In this document: positions 8,402 through 16,264 of the stretch, piece after piece
Layout: every line of letters starts with the position of its first letter
Numbering within the stretch: position 1 is the first letter of the stretch
Source: Cyclobacteriaceae bacterium
GTDB taxonomy: Bacteria > Bacteroidota > Bacteroidia > Cytophagales > Cyclobacteriaceae
Reading direction: 5' to 3'
NCBI GenBank assembly: GCA_029858965.1
Contig: JAOUDZ010000019.1
Coordinates: 1-63,848 of the forward strand
Length of the DNA: 63,848 nucleotides
The notes under the pieces: model-generated
What the model was told of the DNA's origin: nothing
Database searches by the model: none
What the model saw: the letters and a program-made list of their open reading frames with translations, nothing else
Made by a program: the position numbers and the translations under genes

Positions 8402-9736
8402 ATGAAAACCAAGGAAACAGGAAAGACTACCCGCAGAGAGTTTGTAAAACAATCCTCTTTGCTGGCCGGTGGTCTGGTAGCAGCTCCGTTGATATCAAAG
8501 GCGGGTTATTTTAATTCGGTAGACGACACCATTAAAGTCGCAGTTATCGGCTGCGGAGGCAGGGGGACAGGAGCGGCAATGCAAGCACTCCTTACCAAGC
8601 AAAATGTAAAACTCGTTGCGATGGCAGATGCATTCCGCGATAGGATTGATGGTTGCTACAAGGCATTAATGAGTGATGATAATGATGAGGGAAGTGTAAA
8701 AGCAAAGGTTGCTGTCACAGAGGATACCAAATTTGTTGGATTCGATGCTTACAAAAAAGCTATTCCGCTGGCAGATGTGGTGATCCTTACAACGCCACCC
8801 GGTTTCAGGCCAATACATTTTGAAGAGGCCATCAAGCAAGGTAAGCATGTGTTTATGGAAAAACCTGTTTCAACAGATCCGGCAGGTATAAAAAAAGTTT
8901 TGGAGATTGCGGAAATTGCCAAGCAGAAAAAACTCAACGTTGTCGTCGGGCTTCAACGCCATTATCAAAATTCCTATCTTGAATTATACAAACGTGTTCA
9001 GGATGGAATGATTGGTGAAATCACATCCGGGCAAGTGTGGTGGAACAATGATGGCGTGTGGGTAAACATGCGCCAACCAGGCCAGACTGAAATGGAATAC
9101 CAGATGCGCAACTGGTATTACTTTAACTGGCTGTGCGGCGATCATATTAACGAACAGCACATCCACAATATAGATGTGATGAACTGGTTCAAGGGAGCAT
9201 ATCCTGTAAAAGCACAGGGTATGGGTGGAAGACAGGTACGTACCGGAAAAGAATATGGAGAAATCTATGACCACCATTATGTAGAGTTCCATTATGCTGA
9301 CGGCAGCATCATGAATAGCCAGTGCAGGCATATCAAAGGAACGTACGCCAAAGTAGACGAATTATTAGTCGGCACCAAAGGTGTTGTAAAATGTGGTGCC
9401 GCTGAGATTTCAAGTCATGGAAAGTCATTGTACCAGTACGATAAGAAATTAGAAAATAATCCGTATCAGACTGAGCACGATGAGCTGTTCGCTGCGATTG
9501 CAAAGGGTGAATACAAATTCGCAAACGCGGAAAATGGAGCAAAGGCGACGATGACGGCAATCATGGGAAGAATGGCTACCTACTCGGGTGAAGTAATTGA
9601 ATGGGACAAGGCCCTTAATTCAGGTATTAGTATCATGCCTGAAAAGTTTGCCTGGGACGCCAATCCACCAACGCTTCCTGACGCAAATGGTTTTTATCCT
9701 ATTGCGACGCCAGGCGTTACCAAGTATTTTTCATAG
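8402..9736 (+). CDS. Tat-exported Gfo/Idh/MocA family oxidoreductase
   Basis: A 444-residue NAD(P)-dependent oxidoreductase. The N-terminus TTRREFVKQSS plus LLAGGLVAAPLIS is a Tat signal, so the protein probably acts in the periplasm with a pre-bound cofactor. The Rossmann nucleotide-binding motif follows (VAVIGCGGRGTGAA), then the family lysine motif (MEKPVSTDPAG) and a C-terminal alpha/beta dimerisation domain with CGDHINEQHIHNIDVMNWF. Bacteroidota carry many such exported paralogues, some of which oxidise glycosides to 3-keto sugars. The substrate here is not determined. A strong intrinsic terminator follows immediately. Confidence 0.88.
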   Translation: MKTKETGKTTRREFVKQSSLLAGGLVAAPLISKAGYFNSVDDTIKVAVIGCGGRGTGAAMQALLTKQNVKLVAMADAFRDRIDGCYKALMSDDNDEGSVKAKVAVTEDTKFVGFDAYKKAIPLADVVILTTPPGFRPIHFEEAIKQGKHVFMEKPVSTDPAGIKKVLEIAEIAKQKKLNVVVGLQRHYQNSYLELYKRVQDGMIGEITSGQVWWNNDGVWVNMRQPGQTEMEYQMRNWYYFNWLCGDHINEQHIHNIDVMNWFKGAYPVKAQGMGGRQVRTGKEYGEIYDHHYVEFHYADGSIMNSQCRHIKGTYAKVDELLVGTKGVVKCGAAEISSHGKSLYQYDKKLENNPYQTEHDELFAAIAKGEYKFANAENGAKATMTAIMGRMATYSGEVIEWDKALNSGISIMPEKFAWDANPPTLPDANGFYPIATPGVTKYFS

Positions 9737-9743
9737 ATTTTTT

Positions 9744-9784
9744 GCCAAACCTGCTAATCATCACAGCAGGTTTGGCTTCTTATT
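9744..9784 (+). terminator. Intrinsic terminator after the Gfo/Idh gene
   Basis: A perfect 12-bp inverted repeat (GCCAAACCTGCT at 9744-9755 and AGCAGGTTTGGC at 9765-9776) with a 9-nt loop begins 8 bp after the stop codon and is followed by a T-rich tract (TTCTTATTAT). It would end rightward transcription of the oxidoreductase gene. Confidence 0.85.
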
Positions 9785-9850
9785 ATATTGGTGCCGTTGT
9801 TGCTACTGTTTTCCATTAAAAACAGCACTATCTAATATCCACAGACTGAT

Positions 9851-10249
9851 ATGCAATTAAAGGCCTTAATCGTTGAAGATGATCCCATCCTTCAAATCCT
9901 GCATCAAAAAATTCTGACGACACTGTCTATTGATTCGGTAATTGCCAGCACAGGAGATGAAGCCATTGAGGCACTAAAGAATTTACAGTTGGATTTTATT
10001 TTGATGGATGTGAACATGCCTGTGCAGGACGGCCTGGATGCCTCACGGTGGATTCGAGATGAAAAGGATCTGAAAAACAGGGATATACTGATTTTTGCCC
10101 TTACGAGTTTTACCACTCCCGAGCATACCAAGGAAATCCTCGAGGCAGGAATGAATGAACATCTCAAAAAACCGCTTGATAGCGAAGAACTTAAAAAGTT
10201 ACTGACAAAATATTTTTGGTCCAAAAATCCCCCTCAACAGGATACATAG
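9851..10249 (+). CDS. Stand-alone response-regulator receiver (CheY-like)
   Basis: A 132-residue receiver domain with no output domain. The acidic pocket is E9-D10-D11, the phosphoacceptor is Asp53 in ILMDVNMP, the conserved Thr/Ser is in LTSFTTPEH and the conserved Lys in LKKPLD. Receivers of this form are common partners of hybrid or TPR kinases in Bacteroidota. No kinase is adjacent; the nearest sensor kinases in the window are at 24301 and 50405. It starts at ATG 9851, about 65 bp beyond the preceding terminator, so it must have its own promoter. It may be co-transcribed with the acyltransferase gene 81 bp downstream. Confidence 0.9.
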   Translation: MQLKALIVEDDPILQILHQKILTTLSIDSVIASTGDEAIEALKNLQLDFILMDVNMPVQDGLDASRWIRDEKDLKNRDILIFALTSFTTPEHTKEILEAGMNEHLKKPLDSEELKKLLTKYFWSKNPPQQDT

Positions 10250-10330
10250 TATTCTCAGCATCCATTTTAGCGCTATTCTTGCATCTTCAGCAAACTTTCG
10301 GAACTTTCGAAGATAATTTATCTGCCCGTT

Positions 10331-11095
10331 TTGAAAATATTCAATTTCATCATCCTGAAACTTTATGCCTTCTGGGTATTTCTCGTCTTTTCGGTATTTA
10401 TGCTACTCCTTCTTCCCGGTATTGTACTTCCCTTTTTCCTTGGCAAAAATTTCAGCTGGATTGGGTATAAATTTTTGTGGCTTTGGTCCTGGATCTTCAG
10501 CATGCTAACTTTCATTCGATACGAATTTCACGGCCGTGAGAATTTTAGAAAGGGCCAATCTTATATCTATGTAAGTAATCACACATCCTTCCTGGATATT
10601 CCCGGCATAAGGCTCATCATTCCCGGGGAATTCAGGCCTTTGGCAAAAAAGGAGCTGAAGAAAATACCCGTTTTTGGATGGATTGCACAGTCGGCGACGG
10701 TGATCGTAGACCGTTCAAGCGGAGAAAGCCGTAAAAAAAGTATGGACAAGCTCAAAAATATACTGCTTGACGGGCTATCCATTTTAATTTTTGCCGAAGG
10801 AACGCAAAACCGTACGAAAGCAATTTTGCAACCTTTGAAGGAAGGTGCCTTTCGTATTGCAATCGATACGCAACAGCCAATTTTGCCTATGGTTGTAGTG
10901 GGCGCAGGTCCACTTATGCCACCTGGCACAATAGCGTTGAGACCTGGCAAGATAAAAATAATTGTAGCACCCGAAATACCTACCGCAGGGCTTACTATAG
11001 AAAATTTACCAGCCCTGAAGCAAAAAACATTTGATATCATGAAGGATATGATTGAACGAAATAAATCCCGGAAACTGAATATAGCAGAATGTTAG
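10331..11095 (+). CDS. plsC: 1-acyl-sn-glycerol-3-phosphate acyltransferase (PlsC family)
   Basis: A 254-residue membrane-associated acyltransferase of phospholipid synthesis that transfers an acyl group to lysophosphatidic acid. The N-terminus holds one or two hydrophobic segments (residues about 7-60). The catalytic HX4D motif is NHTSFLD (His84, Asp89), followed by IVDRSSGESRKKS and the substrate-binding FAEGTQNRT motif (the FPEGT equivalent), then LPMVVVGAG. The start is a TTG at 10331, since no ATG in frame lies between the previous gene and the hydrophobic segment. Substrate specificity within the family is inferred. Confidence 0.85.
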   Translation: MKIFNFIILKLYAFWVFLVFSVFMLLLLPGIVLPFFLGKNFSWIGYKFLWLWSWIFSMLTFIRYEFHGRENFRKGQSYIYVSNHTSFLDIPGIRLIIPGEFRPLAKKELKKIPVFGWIAQSATVIVDRSSGESRKKSMDKLKNILLDGLSILIFAEGTQNRTKAILQPLKEGAFRIAIDTQQPILPMVVVGAGPLMPPGTIALRPGKIKIIVAPEIPTAGLTIENLPALKQKTFDIMKDMIERNKSRKLNIAEC

Positions 11096-11166
11096 CCCTT
11101 ACGGTATTTTAAGAACGGCGCAAACAATAAGCTAAAAAGGGTGCCCATCGATGCTGGAAGTGGGCC

Positions 11167-11796
11167 TTACAGCGGCACATAGACAACTTTTTTCGTCTCG
11201 AAGAATGCTTCCTTAAAATAGTCTGATAAATTAAATACTTTATACGGCCTTTTGAGCTCGGCCATTTCTTCTTCCAGATCGCCACCCTTCAAATAGAGAA
11301 TTCCGTTATCAAGCAAATGCGAAGATTCCTGCTTTACTTTTTTATCAACCCAGCCATAGAATTCCTTTAACCTCGTTACTGCACGACTAACAATAAAATC
11401 GTACTCTCCCTTAATCTGCTCTGCGCGTATTTGTTCGGCCCTGATATTGGTTAGGCCTAATGCTTCTGCCACATTTCTTACCACTGTAATTTTCTTTCCA
11501 ATTGAATCAACCAAATGAAATCGACTTTCAGGAAATAGAATTGCCAATGGTATTCCAGGAAAGCCCCCACCCGTACCGACATCCAGGATATTCGCTCCCG
11601 GATTGAACGCTACCACCTTGGCAATGCCCAAAGCGTGAAGCACATGGTTAACGTAAAGGTTCTCTATATCCTTGCGGGATATGACATTGATCTTTTCATT
11701 CCATTCAGTATAGAGAGGAAGCAATTTACTGAACTGGGTCCGTTGGCGATCTGTGAGATTTGGAAAATAATGGAATACGATTTCAGCAGTTTGCAA
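11167..11796 (-). CDS. rsmG: 16S rRNA (guanine-527-N7)-methyltransferase RsmG (GidB)
   Basis: A 209-residue SAM-dependent methyltransferase. Diagnostic segments are YTEWNEKINVISRKDIENLYVNHVLHAL, the SAM motif ILDVGTGGGFPGIPLAI and YDFIVSRAVTRLKEF, all standard for RsmG, which methylates N7 of G527 in 16S rRNA. The start is apparently a TTG at 11796, because an in-frame stop lies seven codons upstream with no ATG between. It is divergent from the beta-lactamase-like gene (42 bp). Confidence 0.92.
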   Translation of the reverse strand: MQTAEIVFHYFPNLTDRQRTQFSKLLPLYTEWNEKINVISRKDIENLYVNHVLHALGIAKVVAFNPGANILDVGTGGGFPGIPLAILFPESRFHLVDSIGKKITVVRNVAEALGLTNIRAEQIRAEQIKGEYDFIVSRAVTRLKEFYGWVDKKVKQESSHLLDNGILYLKGGDLEEEMAELKRPYKVFNLSDYFKEAFFETKKVVYVPL

Positions 11797-11838
11797 TTGG
11801 TCTGTTTTTGGGTTTACTTCAACTGAATTCCAAAACTA

Positions 11839-12951
11839 ATGAAACTATCAATCCTGACCACGCCCTATTTCTTTTTGCTTGTCGGGCTACTTTGTTGCAG
11901 ACCCAAACCCGGGATTGATGGGTATGCGTTGGCTAACAAGATTGATTCCCTAATAGGCACAGTTCCAGATTTCAGTGGTGTTTTGCTCGTAGCCGACAAA
12001 GGCAATGTTGTTTATCATAAGGCCTTTGGATTTCGCAATTTCGAACTAAAGATTCCCTTGGATACCATGGATATCTTTGAGCTTGCCTCTATCTCAAAAC
12101 AATTCACAGCCATAATTATCATGATGCTGAAAGAGCAAGGCAAGCTTAGTTTTGATGATTCGGTGTCAGCATACCTTCCTGATTTACCATACAGGGGCAT
12201 CACCATTAGACATTTGCTTACCCATACTTCAGGATTGCCAGACTATCAGGCAATCATGGAAAGATACTGGAACAAATCAAAAATCGCCCGCAATGAAGAC
12301 AATATTGAGTACCTCATCCGGTACAAACCTGCTGCGGTGTTTGCGCCCGGAGCGCAATTTGCGTACAGCAATACCGGCTATATGCTGTTGGCTACCATTG
12401 CAGAAAAAACATCAGGTGAAGACTTTGTAGCCTTATGCCGAAACTGGATTTTTAGTCCATTGAATATGACAAACGCCGATATCCGTACGCCTGAAGAAAA
12501 AAGACATATCAGAAATTTTGCACCGGGTTATCTACTCGTTGCCGAAAAACAACGCTATATAAGCGCTGATTCTTTTCCCGAATTCAACTACACGATTTGG
12601 TTAGGGCACAGGAAAGGTCCTGGAAGGATCAGCGCTACAGCCATGGATTTACTTAAATGGGACCGTGCATTATATACTGAAAGACTTGTAAAAAGTTCCA
12701 CTTTAAGCATTGCATTCTCGCCTGTGCAGCTAACGAGCGACAGCATTTCAGCGTACGGTTTTGGATGGTTAATCAGCCACGATGATAAGCTTGGAAGGAT
12801 GGTCTATCATACAGGTGATAATCCGGGATACAAGACTGAAATAATACGCTACATTGATGCTGAGAAAACAATTATTCTGTTGAATAATAATGCACACGAA
12901 AAGAAAGGAGAGATCATTGCTGCAATTAAGAAGATGATAAGCGCCTCCTAG
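11839..12951 (+). CDS. Serine hydrolase, class C beta-lactamase / PBP-like lipoprotein
   Basis: A 370-residue serine hydrolase of the beta-lactamase-related family (AmpC, D-Ala-D-Ala peptidase, EstB). The N-terminal hydrophobic stretch ends with GLLCC, a plausible lipobox, so it is probably a lipoprotein. The catalytic SxxK motif is S84-I-S-K87 (ELASISKQFT), the second motif is YSNTGY and the third is HTGDNPGY near the C-terminus. Members hydrolyse peptides, esters or peptidoglycan fragments; true beta-lactam resistance cannot be assumed. It is convergent with the sigma factor gene 18 bp downstream. Confidence 0.85.
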   Translation: MKLSILTTPYFFLLVGLLCCRPKPGIDGYALANKIDSLIGTVPDFSGVLLVADKGNVVYHKAFGFRNFELKIPLDTMDIFELASISKQFTAIIIMMLKEQGKLSFDDSVSAYLPDLPYRGITIRHLLTHTSGLPDYQAIMERYWNKSKIARNEDNIEYLIRYKPAAVFAPGAQFAYSNTGYMLLATIAEKTSGEDFVALCRNWIFSPLNMTNADIRTPEEKRHIRNFAPGYLLVAEKQRYISADSFPEFNYTIWLGHRKGPGRISATAMDLLKWDRALYTERLVKSSTLSIAFSPVQLTSDSISAYGFGWLISHDDKLGRMVYHTGDNPGYKTEIIRYIDAEKTIILLNNNAHEKKGEIIAAIKKMISAS

Positions 12952-12969
12952 ATTTTCTTCGGAAATAAC

Positions 12970-13578
12970 TTAGATATGATCGCGCTTATTCCTCACCATC
13001 TCAAACATCAATTCGCGCGCACGGTGGAGTTGCGCTTTGACGGTCCCAAGTGGGGCATCCAATTCAACCGCTATTTCTTCGTAAGACAATTCATGAAAAT
13101 AACGAAGGCGCACCAATTTTTGATATTTTGGTGGAAGCTTATCAACAAATATCCTTATAAGTTCCGCTTTCTGCTGTCTGATGGCCTCTTCCTGGGGGTT
13201 TAGATTATCATCCTCCACATCAATAGAAACGGATTGGCCATCATCGTCTGTAAAGGTATTTTCAATGCTTAATGTGTTGAGTTTCTTTTTTCGGATAAAA
13301 TCGATGGTATTGTTTGTTGCAATTCGGAAGAGCCAGGTACTGAATGTAAAATCTTTCTTAAAACGGTGAAGACTTCTGAACGATTTGGCAAACGATTCAA
13401 TGGTAAGATCTTCAGCATCGTCGACATTGCGAACCATTTTCAGGATCATGTGGTATACCGGCCTTTTGTAACGACCAAGCAGTCTGGCATAGGCCTTTTC
13501 GTCACCGCCGACAGCCCTGTCGATTAGCGCAAAATCCTCAAGTGCTTTTGGTGAAAACCGGCTTTCTAATTCTTCCAT
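12970..13578 (-). CDS. ECF-type RNA polymerase sigma factor
   Basis: A 202-residue sigma-70 family factor. Region 2 (about 25-95) includes YKRPVYHMILKMVRNVDDAEDLTIESFAKSF and the promoter -10 reader FSTWLFRIATNNTIDFIRKK. Region 4 (about 140-195) is a helix-turn-helix, LPPKYQKLVRLRYFHELSYEEIAVELDAPLGTVKAQLHRAR. No anti-sigma gene is adjacent. It overlaps the 3' end of the upstream glycosyltransferase gene by 13 bp, so the two are translationally coupled and co-transcribed. Confidence 0.92.
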   Translation of the reverse strand: MEELESRFSPKALEDFALIDRAVGGDEKAYARLLGRYKRPVYHMILKMVRNVDDAEDLTIESFAKSFRSLHRFKKDFTFSTWLFRIATNNTIDFIRKKKLNTLSIENTFTDDDGQSVSIDVEDDNLNPQEEAIRQQKAELIRIFVDKLPPKYQKLVRLRYFHELSYEEIAVELDAPLGTVKAQLHRARELMFEMVRNKRDHI

Positions 13579-14717
13579 TCTACTTTTGATATTACCAATG
13601 CCCGCAGGCCGGTGACAAGATAATAAAAGGCATAAATAAAATCTAAAAGCGGAATAATCCAGATCTCAAACTTCTGCCCGAGTTTTCCGGCAAATACGCG
13701 AATAGTTAGTGTAACGAGGATCATACGCAGTAAGAGCAAGCCTGCTACAACATAATTATTGAAAGAAAAAAAGATAAGCGGAATACCGATAAACCATGTT
13801 AATATCCAGGTAATTGAGAAAACACCTAGTAGCAACTGATGGCTGAAGCGATATCGTTTGCCTACTGAAAGGTGACGCACTTTTTGTTTGTAAAATGTAC
13901 CCCAGGTAGACTCAGGAATTGAAAATACTTGCGAAGGAACTGTAAAGCAGACGGCAGTATTGTTTCCATGCGCATGCTGATTTACAAACAGGTCATCATC
14001 TCCACCAGTAACTTGCAATGCATTATTAAACCCTTTCGCATTGAAAAACATGGATTTTCGATATGCCAGATTGCGGCCAACACCCATGAATGGATTACCC
14101 AGTAGTGCAAATGAAATATATTGAATGGCAGTGAGCAGTGTCTCAAACCTAATGAATGCATTGAGTATTCCCGATTTTTCTAGATATGGAGAATACCCAA
14201 GAACGAACTCCGTAGCGTTACCAAAGCGTGAACTCATTGTACTGATCCAGGCATTTCCGGCTGGGCGGCAGTCAGCGTCAGTCAGTAAAATCCACTCATA
14301 CCGGGCTGCCTTTATTCCCATTGTGAGCGCGTACTTCTTGCTATTTGCATGTGGCGGTGTTCGGTCAATACGAACCATTTTCAGGCGGTGATCTTTAGCT
14401 GTTTCTTTTAGCAGCAGGTCAACTGTAGCATCATTTGACCGGTCATCAACAATAACTATTTCAAACTCAACGTGATCCTGGGCTAACAATATGGGAATCA
14501 ATTCCCGCAAATTATTCTCTTCATCGTGTGCGCAAACTATTACAGAAACAGGCAAGCTCTTCGGTTTTCCCTTTTCCTGTTGAGTCGAAATAGCAATTAT
14601 GAATGCCAGGCAATAAACAATCTGGATTCCTATGATTACATAAAAAGTAATGACAAGCAAATGCAATGGTGTGGGGTAGTTAAAGAAACCACAAATATAG
14701 AAGGCTGCGGCTATCAT
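13566..14717 (-). CDS. Membrane glycosyltransferase, family 2
   Basis: A 383-residue inverting glycosyltransferase of the GT-A fold. An N-terminal membrane segment (about 18-45) is followed by the catalytic domain with SVIVCAHDEENNL, the nucleotide-sugar-binding VDDRSNDATV, the metal motif TDADC and GGDDDLF. The QKVRHLSVGKRY segment resembles the QxxRW-like motif. Two to three hydrophobic helices close the protein, the topology of processive or lipid-linked transferases. The sugar and acceptor are unknown. The downstream sigma factor gene overlaps its end. Confidence 0.87.
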   Translation of the reverse strand: MIAAAFYICGFFNYPTPLHLLVITFYVIIGIQIVYCLAFIIAISTQQEKGKPKSLPVSVIVCAHDEENNLRELIPILLAQDHVEFEIVIVDDRSNDATVDLLLKETAKDHRLKMVRIDRTPPHANSKKYALTMGIKAARYEWILLTDADCRPAGNAWISTMSSRFGNATEFVLGYSPYLEKSGILNAFIRFETLLTAIQYISFALLGNPFMGVGRNLAYRKSMFFNAKGFNNALQVTGGDDDLFVNQHAHGNNTAVCFTVPSQVFSIPESTWGTFYKQKVRHLSVGKRYRFSHQLLLGVFSITWILTWFIGIPLIFFSFNNYVVAGLLLLRMILVTLTIRVFAGKLGQKFEIWIIPLLDFIYAFYYLVTGLRALVISKVEWKN

Positions 14718-15135
14718 TATCGAAGGTTAGCGCAAATAGAAACCTTCCACCTTTTCTTATTCCAAGAATTAGTCATGATGAATGCAGGGTGCAGGAAGGT
14801 CCAAAAGGTAAAAAGGAGCTCTAACCCAACGGTTAAGAAGCAAACAGATGGGAATTCAGGAAATTGGGTCGGCTACCTATCGCTTCAAATGCGGTAATGG
14901 TAGTAAGAGAAAACTGCCTTTGTTTCTACGTTTCCTTAATGACTTCAGGGGTTGACGTTTCTGAATTCCAATGAATCCGGATTGCTCGAAAGGCCAACAG
15001 GAGGCAGAAAAAACATAAATAAAACCGAAGAATCTTTTTAAATGTGCACGCACACATCTAATTTGTGTGCGAAAACATCTTGAGGTTACCGCATGTGACT
15101 TACCTACCTGGTCACAAATTTCAATCAATTTCGCT
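14718..15135. other. Intergenic region between glycosyltransferase and LacI regulator
   Basis: About 418 bp between two divergent genes. No convincing coding frame was found. The right end holds the inverted repeat at 15049-15071, described separately. The rest shows no recognisable RNA gene or repeat and presumably holds the two divergent promoters. Confidence 0.6.
15049..15071. promoter_or_regulatory. Inverted repeat, possible LacI-type operator
   Basis: A perfect 8-bp inverted repeat CGCACACA (15049-15056) / TGTGTGCG (15064-15071) separated by 7 bp, with an overlapping imperfect palindrome starting ATGTGCACG at 15042. It lies 65 bp upstream of the LacI-family start. Autoregulation is an inference, since LacI-family proteins bind palindromes of this size close to their own genes. 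Confidence 0.4.
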
Positions 15136-16203
15136 ATGGACTTTGGAAAAAGTATACGGATTAAAGATATAGCCAAGCTTGCCGGCGTTTCGGTAGGAAC
15201 GGTTGATCGCGTACTTCACAACCGCGGCAGAGTATCTGATAGTGCCCTTCAGAAAGTCACAGCTGTAATGAATCAAATAGAGTACAAACCTAATTTGATT
15301 GCACGTACATTAGGTTCAAACAAGAACTACAGAATTGCGGCACTCATCCCTGATCCGACACTTGATCCCTATTGGGCGCAAACGAATCTCGGAATAATTC
15401 AGGCACAAAAAGAATGGTCGCAATACGGTATTATTGTCGAAACGATTCCATTTGACCTGTATAATAAAGAATCATTTCACAGAATAGCAAGAGAAGTTAT
15501 TGATGATGGCCCGGACGCAATCCTCGTTGCTCCAATTTTTTATTATGAATCTGTATCTGCTTTTGAGCTCTTTCAGCTACGGGAAATACCGTATATTCTT
15601 TTCAATACCAATATTCTTGAAGGTAAACCATTGGGCTTCATTGGTCAAAACCTCACCCAAAGCGGGAGAGTTGGAGCCCAACTCATGAATCTTGGCCAGC
15701 ATGAACCTGCAACTTTTGCCATACTGCACATTGATGAAGATGTCCATGATTCTATTCACTTATTAGAAAAAGAAAAGGGATTTCGGGAATATTTTAAGGA
15801 GCAGCAAAAATCAAAATTTGAGATTGTTGATCTAAGCCTGAACCCACATCAAATTACTTTTGATGATCAAATGCGGTCGTTATTGGAAAGGGTCGATCTA
15901 AAGGGAATTTTTGTCAGCACCTCAAAGGGTACTGCGGTGGCGGCATCATTTGTTGAAACCTACGGCAAAAGCGATATTCGACTAATTGGTTATGATATTT
16001 TACAAGAGAACCTCAAATATCTAAAGTCCGGCACAATTGATTTCTTAATCAATCAAAATCCCAAGCGACAAGCACAGCTTGGAATAAGTCACCTGGCTAA
16101 CCACCTAATGTTTAAGCGGCCAGCTCCGCAAATGGATCTTTTTCCATTGGAAATAATAACCCAACAAAACGTAGATTCATACCTGGAATCGGGTATTCAT
16201 TAA
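15136..16203 (+). CDS. LacI-family transcriptional regulator with sugar-binding domain
   Basis: A 355-residue regulator starting at ATG 15136; an upstream extension through another in-frame codon would place non-conserved residues before the HTH. The N-terminal HTH reads IRIKDIAKLAGVSVGTVDRVLHNRGRVSDSA, followed by a hinge (YKPNLIARTLGSN) and a periplasmic-binding-protein-like effector domain (about 60-355; Peripla_BP_4 type). VGTVDRVLHNRG is the variant seen in regulators of sugar/inositol metabolism. No transporter or catabolic operon is adjacent, so the regulon lies elsewhere. An inverted repeat upstream may be its own operator. Confidence 0.87.
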   Translation: MDFGKSIRIKDIAKLAGVSVGTVDRVLHNRGRVSDSALQKVTAVMNQIEYKPNLIARTLGSNKNYRIAALIPDPTLDPYWAQTNLGIIQAQKEWSQYGIIVETIPFDLYNKESFHRIAREVIDDGPDAILVAPIFYYESVSAFELFQLREIPYILFNTNILEGKPLGFIGQNLTQSGRVGAQLMNLGQHEPATFAILHIDEDVHDSIHLLEKEKGFREYFKEQQKSKFEIVDLSLNPHQITFDDQMRSLLERVDLKGIFVSTSKGTAVAASFVETYGKSDIRLIGYDILQENLKYLKSGTIDFLINQNPKRQAQLGISHLANHLMFKRPAPQMDLFPLEIITQQNVDSYLESGIH

Positions 16204-16264
16204 AGGAATAGACCACTGGTTTATCGTGGAATTGTGGTACCAGAAGGGTATTTTTGCCCCCCGG

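Noticed and set aside
11839-12951. Beta-lactamase-like gene as an antibiotic-resistance determinant
   Set aside because: SxxK and YSN motifs are shared by many esterases and peptidases; the lipoprotein signal and lack of a linked AmpR-type regulator give no support for resistance.
14526-14897. Plus-strand open frame of 123 codons overlapping the start of the glycosyltransferase gene
   Set aside because: It is antisense to a clear GT2 gene for half its length and has no protein-like composition; treated as chance.
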